Shown in pieces: positions 22,712-34,779 of a stretch of DNA of 64,000 nt (positions are counted from its first letter, which is position 1; each line of letters starts with the position of its first letter). The position numbers and the translations under genes were made by a program. A model generated the notes under the pieces. The model had not been told where the DNA came from. It did no database searches and saw only the letters and a program-made list of their open reading frames with translations. The DNA is from Albifimbria verrucaria (taxonomy: Eukaryota; Ascomycota; Sordariomycetes; Hypocreales; Stachybotryaceae): positions 124,001-188,000 of the forward strand of contig JAHREC010000018.1 of the NCBI GenBank assembly GCA_020081605.1, read 5' to 3'.

Positions 22712-24100
22712 ATGCCTCAAGCTCCTCACAAATGCAATCCAGCTCTCGCCATCGTGCTTGAGGCACCAGAATGTGGTGATGCCTTCACGCCTGGGGACAT
22801 TCTCAGGGGCTGGGTGGTTCGCGAAGCGCATATCACCAGCCCCGTGCCTATGTAACCATCAAGCTCTGCGGGCGGTCCAAGACTACCGTTCGACCTCGCG
22901 GAGGCAGCAAACAAGGTACCGGCCGCTCACGCTTCCAGTTAATAGACGAAACGAAATCCAGCCAGACGCTGTATGATGGACCGATTAACATCCTTTCGGG
23001 CCAAGAACCTATCTACTGGCCATTTAGCATCCAGATACCGACTCATGTGCCTCCTGAAATAGCGCAGACGGGATTGTGGAGTTGCTTACCTCTGGATCCC
23101 GATAGTGTGACTCATCAAAGGCTACCGTCAACGATAGTGTCATATGACGAGCATGTGTATGCATTCGTCGAGTACTGGCTAGAAGCCGGTCTGCATGTTG
23201 AGGGTCAGGGAATACGACGGGTACATTTGATTCCACGTTGCCCTTCACTCTTCGAAACTATCGCCCCTCGCAGCCCGTCGTCGACTTCAAACACAAGGCT
23301 TATCTCCGAAACCACGGTGTCGCCTCTAGAAGCCTCATACCAAACGTGGAGAAATCAAGACCATCGATGAAGGCTAAATTGAAGAGGATCTTCCAGAGTT
23401 CATCGGTACCTACCTTTCGTTTTGGGCTGGAAATCGTCATTCCCAGCATCATCCAGCTCGACCCGCCTAATGGTTCGGACGACAGGAAAACGCTTCCCAT
23501 TGCTATCATGCTGCGACTCATTCCAAGTTGGGAATTTACAAGCGAGTATATTCGTGGAATCGTTCAGGAAGCAAGGCTGACGCATTTGGGCTTGTCTATT
23601 GAATGCACTACGCAAGCCTGCGGCGACAGGAATCAAGTGGAGGAATCCAAATATGAGGTTCCCATTACAATTCCATCGAATGCTCCAATGCTCCAGAATC
23701 CCCTCCATATTCCATGCTTGGCCGACCTGCCTCCTATCAATGTTGGTGAGGTAATGAACTTGCGCTGCGGATACCATGGCCCCATAACTGATCCCATGCC
23801 TGCCACTCATCATGTTTTCCCGACAATGGTAACGTACAATTTTTGCATCGACATAGGCTCAAGTGGGAATTAAAACTCGACGTCGCTGGTCAGAATGTGA
23901 GAGCTGTGGGCGACGTGCCGGTTCTTGTGGTAGATTCAATTGATCCGCGAGGTAGACAGGAAGGGCAGGCGGAAGCAACAACTGGGAACCTTTTCACTGC
24001 TGGTTCATGGACCAGTCCAACTTCGGAAGCACTCACACCTATGGCACTTATGATGGGTAATGCAGTTATATCCCTATTTTATTTTGCTATTGGGCTCTGA
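22712..24100 (+). CDS. Arrestin-like N-domain protein
   Basis: The N-terminal part has the arrestin fold signature: ALAIVLEAPECGDAFTPGD, then GWVV, VTIKLCGRSK, a DGPINIL turn and YWPFSIQIPTHVP. A later part repeats the pattern (LPIAIMLRLIPS and TYNF..LKWELKLDVAG). Fungal arrestins act as ubiquitin-ligase adaptors or in signalling; I see no clear PPxY motif here, so that role is only inferred. The start at 22712 is the first ATG in frame with the domain. Three one-base breaks occur, at 22847-22848 (CC), 23219-23221 (GGG) and 23840-23844 (TTTTT). The 3' end is uncertain: a GTAATG donor near 24056 could splice to a further exon. Confidence 0.68.
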
Positions 24101-25107
24101 AACTAGATACAGCTATTTCTCAAATTTCTGTTACGTACGGTCTTGTTTGATAATGGAAATCATTAAAGCTAAAAGTTATTATTTGCATTGAAGGTCTGCC
24201 ATGACCGCGAGCTCTTAGCGACTATGTCGCAATCAGCTCTAACACCTCTAATGAGGTAACTATCAGAGTGATTCTTTCATGTCAAAATATCACCGTGGCT
24301 TCAAGGTCTCTAGTCTAGTATCTATGCGCCCATAGCCCCGAGCGATATCCCTCGAAGCCAGCAATAAAGATCCTTCTGAAAATTATCGTCGGTATACAGG
24401 ATATCACATTCGCCGGTGTTCCCACCGGACGAGTCACGTAGGAGGCACGTTTTCTAATTCTCAAGAAACTCGAAAGGCCGCCTGGATTACACCAGTGAAG
24501 GCTAAAGGAATCATTGCTGTAGGACAGGAGGAGAGCCCCAAGTCTCTTGGAGCTTGGCCTTGCATGTTTATTGTTTTAAGTTAAGTCCACAGATCAGACT
24601 ATGGGGTGATCCAGTTCGTTTTGTCGTGCAGTAACAATCAAGGAAACCAATGACTTGCAAAACTGGGTAATGTCTAGGGTATGTGTATATGTATGAGAAT
24701 GCCCAATGCGATTTGTTGGGAATAAACGATCGCTGACTGCCAAGCAGCAAGTAGCCTTTATATGGTTCCAGCACTATTCAAGTTAAAATTGACTCCACGA
24801 TATTGGATTTCGTCTAGACAGAGAATGGTATTTTCATACCTAAGCACGATTATAATATTCATCAGCAACTTATAAACTCCAAATGAACCCACATGCTGAT
24901 CTTTCCACCAAGCATTTCTGCAGTCCCTCTCGCTTCCGTAGCTTCTTAATAAAGCTTAGTGGATTGCCACATTGCCCTGCTCTTAATGATACCACACTCA
25001 TCTTTCGAAAATTGACCCGTAATAATCGTACAAGTTACATGAAACACAATTACTTTCATTTGACCTGTACGTAGGTCTTAAAGTCATCGCCGTCAGTGTA
25101 ACGCCGC
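24101..25107. other. Intergenic stretch
   Basis: No recognisable gene or repeat on either strand. Confidence 0.4.
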
Positions 25108-25440
25108 TTAATTCTTGATTCGGGTCAGTTCCTTAGGCCCCTCTTGCTGTGACCAATATAGCTTGTGTGTTTCATTGATTGTGCTAGCAGAGTCAATATT
25201 GGGAGCCAGAGCCAACTCTGGTTGAGTCAGTAGTGAAGGCTCTTTGATCACATCCTCAGTATTAACACTTTCGAAGGATAGCGTCGGCTTCTTCTCATGT
25301 GGTTCTGTATTGTCCCCAAAATCAGCCTGTACACCAGCTTTTTCAATAGATGGGGCATGAGCGGCCAAACGCCCATAGTCAGGTGGCACAGAAACAGTCA
25401 TCTCCAAACGAAGATTCTGAGATCTAGGTCTCAAGGACAT
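25108..25440 (-). CDS. Hypothetical hydrophilic protein
   Basis: An uninterrupted 110-codon frame rich in Glu, Ser, Thr and Pro, without a signal peptide or membrane segment. It resembles a disordered cytoplasmic tail. It could be a stand-alone small gene or the last exon of a decayed one. No family recognised. Confidence 0.3.
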   Translation of the reverse strand: MSLRPRSQNLRLEMTVSVPPDYGRLAAHAPSIEKAGVQADFGDNTEPHEKKPTLSFESVNTEDVIKEPSLLTQPELALAPNIDSASTINETHKLYWSQQEGPKELTRIKN

Positions 25441-26592
25441 AATAAGGTTATCAAGAGGAGGTTATAGCTCTAATAAATGCTATCCTTGCGAATTAGTGTT
25501 GTCATTGGCCTATCTCATCGAAAGTTCACATCCGGTGTTGCTTTTACCCAAAAATAGAGTCTTCTTTGCATATAAGTCCGATGGATCTGAACTCTGATTT
25601 GATTCATATCAAACCGGTCCTCCCTCCATTCATTGGTCCTCAAGATTAATATTATGATGTGGTTGTTACTTTTTGCTCAACGGCTTAAGCGAGAAAAATA
25701 TTAGTAAACGCAGCCACGGCTCGCAGCGAATCATTCCGAGAACAGCGCTATAGCATCCAGCAATCCCAGACACCCCGATAACTATGCCCCGCGTCATTTG
25801 GTAACCAGCGAATTACTTTTGGTGGTAAATGAGAGGTGTTGAACCAAATAATTGATTCCTAATTGAATATCTGACTTTTATCTCTCTTTCCTGGGTATTC
25901 GTGACCACTTGAATGTGTCCAACGCGGCTTGTCTTGGCCATACAAACCGCGTGTGCATTTTTGCGACGAGTCCTACACTCACGAAAAATAGCTTTTAAAA
26001 CGGCGAAAACGAACGCCTCCTTTGCCTGCATATATACTCCACATAAAAAACAGGCCATCGGGTATGTGTATAAGGTCTCGGTATCGTGATTGGCCTGCGT
26101 GTATGGTCCACAGGGCTGTGCCGCAGGGCTACTGTTACATCGGCTCTCTACGCGCACACTCTCCACGCGTATACAGTGGGATAGCAAAGTTTCGCCTCCC
26201 TCGGCATTTTATTTCACCCAAAGGGCTTCATGTAATAAGAGTTTATAATAAATATATATAAGTTTATTAATTTATTATTATATTATTATAAATATATTAT
26301 ATTTTTAGTTGTTTATTATCAGATATTTAGTTGATTTTTCATCGAGATATCTTCGCTAGATATGCGGAATTTCTGCGTTCCCACTGTAGCTTATATCGGC
26401 TCATAACGCGCGCACAACCTGGGGGCCATTCCTTGTGCAGAGCAGGGATTCGTATATTACACGTAACAGAGCCCGCCCCAACCCGACATTCCAGGAGTAT
26501 CGGTGAGATTCAAGTTTATTACTAACATGGGAACATTTAGTGGTACATAAACCCACCAATATTCCCAAGTCCTGCGGTTCTTCACCAGCACA
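25441..26592. other. Intergenic stretch with a small AT-rich block
   Basis: Nothing recognisable. About 26235-26330 is nearly pure A/T. Confidence 0.4.
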
Positions 26593-27924
26593 ATGTCCGG
26601 GGCAATAAATGCGATTGCTAACTTCCCAATCTCTCGCCACAGGAGCAGCAGGCAATCCTGAACGGCCCAGGGCTACCGCCACCAGATGATGTGGACTTCG
26701 ACTTTGAGAATCCGCCTAATGGGAACAAGGTTGGCATCGCGCTGATTGTGCTATGCTTGTCGTTCAGCGTTCCGGCGATCCTTGGTCGTGGCTATACACG
26801 AGTGGTTATCCAGAAAAAGTGCACTTGGAAGACTGTGCGTCATGGCCCAGACACTCGTCGGTTGTCCATGATTACTAACCTGTGAATGGTAGATATAGCG
26901 TTTTTCGGGATTGTAAGTCCGGGTTTGCTCTCTCGATGGAGTGATTATGCTGGAATACCCTGCAAGACGGTTGGCTTATGCGTAACAGGTTGCATATGTC
27001 TTCGTGGCATGGATTTACATCGAATATCTTTCCTACCCTGGATTTTTGTGCATCAGTGGAATGTACCTTTTAAAGAGATGGAACGCATCATCAAGGTCAA
27101 ATTACCCATTCTTTGATTCATTGACGCACACTAACTTTATACCAAATAGCTCCTTTCTTTCGGGTTGACCATATCCTACATTCTCGCAATTCTATTTGTG
27201 AAGGTTGCCATTCTCCTTGAATGGATGCGCGTCTTCTCGCCCCAAAAGATCAAACCCTATTTTTATTGGTCTTGCCAGGGTATGATCGTTTTCACGGTCC
27301 TGCTCTATTCCTCTTCTATAATCGTCACGAACCTGGCGTGCCTACCGATGGAAAAAGCTGGAAACCATGGGCGGAAGGCCGCTGTATCAACCTCCGGAAC
27401 TTCCACGTAGCGACAGCAGTGTTCAACATAGTCGTTGACCTTGCGCTGGTCATTCTGCCGCAACGTGTCATCTGGGCTTTGCAGATGGACAAAAACGCAA
27501 GATTGGCATATCCATCGTCTTCTCCGTAGGTTTGCTGGGAACAGCCTGCGCAGCCGGCCGTGCGGCTGCTACCCTCTTCGCTGCACAAGACTCTGGCGAC
27601 TCAACCTACTCCGCTACGCCAGAGATTATGTGGGCAATTTCAGAAGTCACCTGCACAGTTCTCGTATTGTGTATGCCAGCTCTACCTAAGATGTTTGTCG
27701 ACCAAGGCCCGCTGGCAGAGCTTGCTAATGCAGTTCGTACTCGGATAATGTTGCTAAGCAGCCGAGGCACTCGCGGTTCGGCTTATGCGGACGACGTTTC
27801 AAACCGTTCTGGCCGAGCAAGCAGCCTACAGCCAATTGTAATTGGTAGAGGAGCATCGCTTAAACTAGGTAATCCCGCGGAGCGTGAGGATATCGAAAGT
27901 TTTAGCCTCGTGCAGATAAAATAA
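26593..27924 (+). CDS. Fungal rhodopsin-domain 7TM protein (SAT4/Pth11-like)
   Basis: Integral membrane protein of the fungal rhodopsin-like family, often called SAT4 or Pth11-related; the ligand is unknown. The family signature VHLEDY appears at the end of the second exon segment once a single base is allowed at the AAAAA of 26815-26819. It is followed by IAFFGIVAYVFVAW, then LTISYILAILFVKVAILLEW, a CxxxxW loop, IVVDLALVILP, IGISIVFSVGLLGTACAAGR and a Ser-rich tail. Introns fit at 26835-26892, 26913-26988 and 27096-27149. Five one-base breaks are seen (26642-26643, 26815-26819, 27043-27047, 27352-27356, 27491-27495). It lies about 680 bp upstream of a P450 in the same direction. Confidence 0.8.
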
Positions 27925-28599
27925 GCAGGGTTAGCGACGGATGTCCCTGATACGCGGATCCAGACGCTGTCTCGTGAGGGCTCAAGTAATATTGAGCGTA
28001 TAGGGCGAGACAAATATGCTCTACAACCGTCGCAAACGATGATGACACTTCCGTTAAGAAGCGGGTCGGAGTTCTGACCTCACCCGTGTACAAGCGGGCC
28101 CGAGTAATCATCCTCCTTCGCTGATGGAGGATAGCCCATGCAGGGATCAATCACCGACAGCACTATATTGCCGCTTGTGTGCGCATTCAACCCTGGAAAT
28201 CTTAGACAGGATTTTCACGTTGGTTCAAATGCCTGTGTGAAGCGATCCGCAATTAGATACTGTGCGCGCCGTGGCTAAGATAGAACATTTGGGGCTTTAA
28301 CGCATTTATTAATTGGCTGAGGATTTTATCAATAACTCAAAAAAGCATATTGGTTCCAAATGCCGTGTTTTAACGGCTGTTTCCTTACGAGGTGCTGTAT
28401 ACAACGTGTTGGTCGCTCCATAAACACGACATGTAGCCATCACTTATAAATGAAGTTCTATTTCTCGTCCCAGAAATATTATTGAACTTAGAGCAATCAC
28501 TTAATGTCAACGTTTGCACGACCGTCAATCGAGGTCTTGCAGATTCATCAACTTTCGATTAACTCTCGCTATTGTTATTACACTAAGTGGCAGAGCCAA
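27925..28599. other. Intergenic stretch upstream of the P450
   Basis: No gene; presumably holds the P450 promoter. Confidence 0.4.
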
Positions 28600-30271
28600 A
28601 TGTTAGGGCTGGAGATTTTGCACATTGCAGTGCTGTACTGCATCTACCTTGCAGTCTCATATGTCAGTCTCATGCTCAGACCATGCTATGTGCTTGCTAA
28701 CAGGAGTCGAAATACAGTTCCTCTTGAGATGTGCCTACAGGATTACTCTTCACCCGCTCAGCAAATATCGCGGCCCTTTTGTTGCGAAGCTCACCAATGC
28801 GTATGGAGGCTATCATGCTTATCTCAAACGCAGCCACCTTGCAACGTACCATAATCACTTGAAATATGGTTCTGTGATTAGACAAGGGCCAAACAGATTG
28901 GTTTTCAATACCGTCACCGCCCTGCATGGTGAGCAAGCCACGTCTGAATATGCACAGAAGTCACAGGTATAGTGTTAACAGATGGCAAGAGATTTACAAT
29001 CACCCTGCCGTCACAAAAGCAGATGTCTACCATCTCACCCGGCAGACCCCGGCAGATAGCACTTGGACCACGCTGGAGGTTGACGAGCATCGGAGAAAAC
29101 GCAAAATAATCAGCCAGCCAATTTCGGAGAAGGCAATGCGAGCTTTTGAGCCGATACTAGTCGACCAGCTGCAGGCGTATGCTCAGCAATTACGGGTGGC
29201 ATGCCGTCGTTCTGAACCGGTCAACATGACGCCACGTTTTGAACACCTTGCCGCTGACATTATCGGTCACCTTGCCTTTGGTTATGCGCTGAACATGCAG
29301 ACCGAAGAGACCAACCGATGCCTGATGTGGGCTTTATCATTTAATAACAGACGAGCAAACATTTATATGCAGTTCCCCGCGCTGAGGCTTCTCAACCCTC
29401 TGTTCAAGCGGATGCACCAAGGGGCTCATGAGAAGTACCGAGCCATCGGCGCGAAGATGATTCAACAACGAACGTCTATGGCCAAGGATGCAAAGCCAGA
29501 TCTTTATGCTCATGCCATGAGCAGTATGGGAGGTGAAGGCATCACTGGAAAGAGCTTTGGGCCGAAGCCTTCTTCTTCGTTGTTGCAGGAGGAGAAACAT
29601 CGGCTACAAATCTAGCTGCCCTCTGCTTCTACCTAACGCGGTACCCAGATTGCTACAAGAAGCTCAGTAAGGAGATCAGGTCTCACTTCGAGTCAGAAGA
29701 TGAGATCAGAGCGGGTCCCAAGCTCCAGGAATGCGTGTATCTCCGAGCGTGTATTAACGAAGCGCTGCGAATGGCACCACCAGCATCTGGTATGATGTGG
29801 CGTACGCAGGTGACGGCGAAAACCGCAGGAGCTCGATTAGTCAACACACCCTTCGTCGTGGACGGCCATGTCATACCCGAAGGGACTGACGTAGCGGTGA
29901 ACATTTATGCTATTCACCACAATGAGGAGTACTTCCCGGACCCCTTCATTTTTAAACCCGAGCGCTGGTTGACCCCAGAAGCGAGCGATTTATCATCACC
30001 TATGCGCAAAGCATTTGCACCCTTCCTTGTAGGAAATCGCGCTTGCGCAGGCAAAGCTCTGGCTTATCTCGAGGTAGGCCTCGCTATGGCATACACTCTC
30101 TACTACTTCGACTTCGAAAGGGCACCAGGAAAACAAGGTCAAGTTGGTGGCGGTGTTAAAGGGCGGACAGATGGGCGAGACCGAGAGGATGAATATCAGC
30201 TGTATGAGATTTTCAGCGCGCTTCACGATGGACCAATCTTGGTCTTGAAGGAGCGCAAGACGGTCTCATGA
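28600..30271 (+). CDS. Cytochrome P450 monooxygenase
   Basis: Microsomal P450: the start at 28600 opens a hydrophobic anchor (EILHIAVLYCIYLAVSY), followed by HPLSKYRGP. Conserved elements are the I-helix AGGET, the K-helix EALR (ExxR), the PERW motif and the haem-binding FLVGNRACAG with its cysteine ligand. Introns fit at 28663-28703 and 28929-28981. Three one-base breaks are inferred, at 28710-28712 (AAA), 28987-28988 (AA) and 29549-29551 (AAA). The total length, about 520 codons, is normal. Substrate cannot be read from the sequence. No polyketide, NRPS or terpene synthase lies in the window, so a biosynthetic cluster role is not supported. Confidence 0.88.
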
Positions 30272-33200
30272 GTGATATAAATGATAATAGTGGGAGAATC
30301 TTAATACAGGATATGGCTGCTCGAAACCAACCACCCGTCGCACGGCTTTACTTAAAGTGCGCAACTCATATTTTTCAAGCTTCGCAGCAAATCCATGTAG
30401 CTACACAACCTAACCAATAACCCATTGCCTGAATAGCCTCAACGGCCTTTCTGTTCTTGGTTTCCTAGAGTAACCCAAAGGAGCAGATGTCGGCTGTTCA
30501 TTCATAGTAACATTCACCCCTCAACCATGAAGAACAGGAGGATGATGATCGGCAACAAGGATCATAGGCTAATACAAGGTTTCTCTCTCATACAGCCCTC
30601 GTCCATCCGCTCCTTCTAGCTACCGAATTGTGAGAAATAGAAACATGCATAATCTACTATCGTTACTTCAAAGAATTGTTTTCCTTAAAGTCCTTATAGG
30701 CTGAAACTGTGTCAGTGAATTGGAGAGACCTACCACTACAGAACGCTAAGGCAATGGCCGGGGTCGAAACTGCGAGTTCCTGTGCTGGGGTCCTTTTCAA
30801 CTCCCCTCAACTGTCTCGTTGCTACTATCATGATTTCGAGCCTTTGGTGAGGTGGTGGAAATTCCGGTCTAGTTTCAATAGACGATATTTGGCAACACAT
30901 GATGAGGTGTAGTAAACGTCATACCATACTACTTGACGCCATCATTGCTGACCATGAAGGCGTGGTCGTGCTAGTTAGCGATTCCACCGATCCACAGCTG
31001 TCCAAATGGTAGCTATATTAACCTGTTAAAGCAACCATTTTCCAGTTAGATGTAAAGTTATATTTTAATCATTCAAACAATGAAAAAGTGTTAATGAACA
31101 TGAATAAGCTCCTACAAATGAGGATGGGCCGATATATTTCGCCGCTGTCGCCTGAGCACTGAGCCACTAGATAACATAGGCATTGGATAGCGCCGCACTA
31201 CTTGAGAAGATTCTTCAACATGCCTTTATATATAAAGCACATTTGGACACAGGTGGAACTGTTAATTCTGTACTATTACCACCAGATCTATCTCCATTTA
31301 CGAGCCGAGGTGAAGAGTGTCGCTCTGAATTAATTCTTGTTATTTATTCTGGGGTTAAGTCCGACACGGATTACATGTCAGAAGATGTCATGATTAAATA
31401 GGAGAACGTGCTAGGTCTTTCTACCATTTCAGCTTCTATTAAAAATACCAGATTCATATCCACCAATAAAGTCGTAGGTATTATACAGCCATTTGTAATT
31501 ATTCGTCTCTGCTTGATTTTTATTCGAAGCCTAATAAATACCTTAGTTGCATTATTCGGGTCGCATGAAATATATAAATATAATACTGTATTGCCGTGAG
31601 GGATTAAAACCCACTGATATATTATTATTAACCCTTCTTAATATTCCTTTATTTTCCATTGTTACATGAATTCTATATAATTTATTGCTCTCCAGGAGAC
31701 ACCGTGCTATTATGTGAGAAATGCAGGATTCAATACGTAAAATCTATAGACAGGGCTCGTAGGGTAAATTTCTTTTCCACAAAAGTGCATGTATTATATA
31801 TTCTTAGTATTGCCGTTTAGAAACTCTTATTATACTCTGTGAGATCTGGAAATACTATTATATACTACGAACAGCGAAGCCTACTAGTCTGTTTATTTCA
31901 TGCTGTCGCTCTGCGACCTGAATATAGGCCACAATTTTAAAGCGCCCCAATAAAAGAGCCGAGTTTTATACAAAACTGTCTTATAATTCATCCATTACAT
32001 CCAACTGAGGCACAGCGTTACGGTCTACCCCTGACACCCTTGTGTGTTCTAATAGTAGCAAGGAGATCGTCATCGACATCATGTAGAGCAATAAAATGCC
32101 AAGTCCTGCACCAGGTATCTCCTCAACACTTTTTACAGGTTTTTGTATATCCTGACTTACAGCAGCGCTGAGGTCGCTGATTGTATAGCCAGGGAAGAGC
32201 GAGAGAATATATGCTTGAGGGATAATATTAGGGTTATCTTTGTCTTCGTCCGGAAATGGGGCCAATAAGGCGTTTTTTATTGTGTATCAGTAGACATGAC
32301 GTCTATGCTAGAACTGATGTTACTGTTCCAAAAGGATAAAACAAATCTTATTACTGCAATCGGACTAGTAAATATTTTCTGGCGGAATACTAATTGGTTC
32401 ATAATTCCTATACATAATACAGAAATAGCTCATGCCCAAATATAAAAAGCTTTAATACCTTCTGTTTGGATTAATTTTGAGAATTGGAAAGACGTTCGAT
32501 TATGTATTAAAACGGTGGCCTTCGATCAGAAATGGAAACTTGGTATAGTGTATTGTGGCCTCCATTGAATGAAGCCCCCTCCGATCGCAAGCCCCCACGC
32601 AAGTCCATCCCAATCAGTCAACGTCACGTTCGTCAGACATGCTAACGAGGCCGAACAAATTGAGTCATGTGGATTTTGATAGCTGCTTTAACTAACTATC
32701 TCGTAATCTTTCCACCAAATGTCACGGCTGGGTCAAAAACGTCTTCAGTTATTATAATAGCAATATTGGCGGCTATGCCACAACCTTAAATTCTTGCTCC
32801 GGATGCCTAGTTGTATATAACATTCATTTACTAGACCTAGAAGATAGTATGAGTACGATCTATGATAGATCATATGCCTACCACTACTCGATTTTCTGTT
32901 CTCTCCTCTGCCCTGAGTTGGGCGAAGAATTCCTAAACCTACAGAAGAATATGCGCAGTACGATTGCCTTGACACCTCCCTGTACCACCCTATGAGCTTT
33001 CAGAGGATTCCAAAATCTTAAAGGAGGAAAAAGGTGATCCGCCGCATTCTGTTGGACAATCAGCCTCCGTCAGAATTCTCTCTGTGAAGAGGAGCACGCG
33101 GATCAATTCAATTTCCTTGTTGTGGCGTCTCTTCGGTCGTCGCGGCCTCGTCAACATTGTCATGTATCACCTTTGAGGCATTATAGCACATCTAATTTAT

Positions 33201-33508
33201 TTAATATGGCGCTTGGCTTTGTCTTCGGTATACGCTATAGTAGTTGGAAATCACTGGGAATAGGAATTGGATTAATACCCTTCTCCTATTTTCCTGCCTA
33301 GATTACTGAAAGTTCCGTTACACCTCATTGATGAAACTTGTCAAAATTTGTGATCCAGTATCTTTCAACTGTCTGGTTTTCCTAGATAAGTCCCACTTCA
33401 ACCCTGTTATCGCCGACCATCCCAGTTACGTTCACGAATAGATCAAGGTCCTCCGGCACCATCGCAATCGGCCTGCCAGCATGGCGAGTATCCGTTGTAG
33501 TTGCCATT
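30272..33508. other. Long gene-poor stretch, AT-rich in the middle
   Basis: No recognised gene. About 31000-32500 is A/T-rich with scattered short frames. One 94-codon frame (31981-32265, minus) is listed separately. Confidence 0.45.
31981..32265 (-). CDS. Hypothetical small protein
   Basis: A 94-codon frame with an acidic N-terminus, a PQAYILSLFPGYTISDLSAA segment and a hydrophobic stretch GLGILLLYMMSMTISLLLL. It lies in A/T-rich DNA, where a chance frame of this length is less expected than in GC-rich DNA. The YILSLFPGYTI segment is reminiscent of I9-type inhibitor propeptides, but that is only a resemblance. Confidence 0.3.
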   Translation of the reverse strand: MAPFPDEDKDNPNIIPQAYILSLFPGYTISDLSAAVSQDIQKPVKSVEEIPGAGLGILLLYMMSMTISLLLLEHTRVSGVDRNAVPQLDVMDEL

Positions 33509-33835
33509 ATGCCATGTCATCTGCAAGCTGCCCGTGTAAATCCACTCGCCATCAGCCTGATAGCATACACATTCATCTCAAGCATTACTGTTGGACATGT
33601 CCGACGCAAGATCAACCGTGCCGACTCTGAAGCCATCGGATACATCATATTCCATACCGACGTTAGCATCATACTCTGCTTGATGTTTTTCATCGCCGTA
33701 GACATCGTAACCGTATTACATGCCACTTGGAGCAGCTTGCGGTATGCCGTTGAGGGTGGTTTCAGCGGTAAGCTCTCCTGGCCAAGCGACTACGTGAAGC
33801 TGCGGCGTGTATTCACGTGGGCGGCGCCTGGGTAG
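33509..33835 (+). CDS. Hypothetical protein with two membrane segments
   Basis: A 108-codon frame with two hydrophobic helices, around ISLIAYTFISSITVGHV and IILCLMFFIAVDIVTVL, and third-position C/T preference typical of coding DNA here. An upstream ATG near 33481 might be the true start if a frame break lies between. Its last 45 bases overlap the 3' end of the convergent gene at 33790-34779. No family recognised. Confidence 0.4.
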   Translation: MPCHLQAARVNPLAISLIAYTFISSITVGHVRRKINRADSEAIGYIIFHTDVSIILCLMFFIAVDIVTVLHATWSSLRYAVEGGFSGKLSWPSDYVKLRRVFTWAAPG

Positions 33836-34779
33836 CCCATAGAGCCTAGAGCATTCTCGTTGGCGATGAGTTTACGGAGCTTTTCTTCCGCACTTTTTGG
33901 GAAGGCGTCGAATGTTGGGTTGCTGTACAATGGCAAGGGAAGTTGAAGAGCAACGACGAGCTCGTGTGGTTGCAATTTGTCTTGTGTAGGGAAGACCACA
34001 TCTTAAGCGTCGCGTTTCCTGTTGGGTATTTGCCATTATAATAAATATGGATAGGGTGTGTCTCATTTGCTCGTACCATGTGCAGCCAGGTCACCTCGCT
34101 GTGGTCGTGGGCATTATACAGGCCGGAGTCCTTATGCTCAGTAATTGCGGGCTTCTCGGATTCCGGGCCCTCAATAGCAGGTGGGACGAATGGCTCTACG
34201 ATGTAATGTATAATATCCAGCCAGTCGGCAGCGCTGAGTTGGAAGACTTCGTTCGCAGCACTTAGCGCTCTATTCGCCTTTACTGCTTGGTCGACTGCAG
34301 TTAAGGCACCCTCATGGAGCGAAAATCCCGAGGCGGTAATGCAAGTTGCGAGATCTGCGTAAGAGTGGCTCGGAGTCGTGAGTGTACACGATACAATGCC
34401 CTCTATGCCTCCCAGAATCCCCGCACCCGCGCCACCAAATGCATAAGGTGCAATCTTGAGAATCGCAAGGCCCCAAGAGAATAAGCCTCGACGGTAGACG
34501 AAGGTGGAAAGTGCCTGTGTTTGTGTTACGGAGCTGTAAATCCGTGCTGGGCGACGACCATATTTTCTGGTAACACGATATATGGTCTATATGGTCATAG
34601 GCTCGAAGGCTGTTTGACTCTCCGTATTTGCTTGGGATGTATGGCTCGACATGGTGAGTATCGAGTACTACATATGGCGTTGCCTTGTACTGCAGGTCAA
34701 GGACTGATGACCACGGGATAACATGCGCAACCGCAGAGAGTAAGACATAATAAACAATCTGAAGCTGTGCAGAGTACAT
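33790..34779 (-). CDS. Putative secreted protein of unknown family
   Basis: The start at 34779 gives a signal-peptide-like N-terminus (QIVYYVLLSAVAHVIP). One intron of about 44 bp fits at about 34536-34579 (GTGTTA to TTACAG). It restores the frame into FVYRRGLFSWGLAILKIAPY and a glycine-rich stretch (FGGAGAGILGGIEGIVSC) that could be an amphipathic or membrane helix. Further on lie TTPSHSYADLATCITASGF, NAHDHSEVTWLH and ETHPIHIYYNG. One one-base break occurs at the CC of 33996-33997. Length is about 315 residues. I do not recognise the family. Confidence 0.6.

Noticed and set aside
26593..30271. Secondary-metabolite gene cluster around the P450
   Set aside because: No polyketide synthase, NRPS, terpene cyclase, methyltransferase or dedicated exporter lies nearby.
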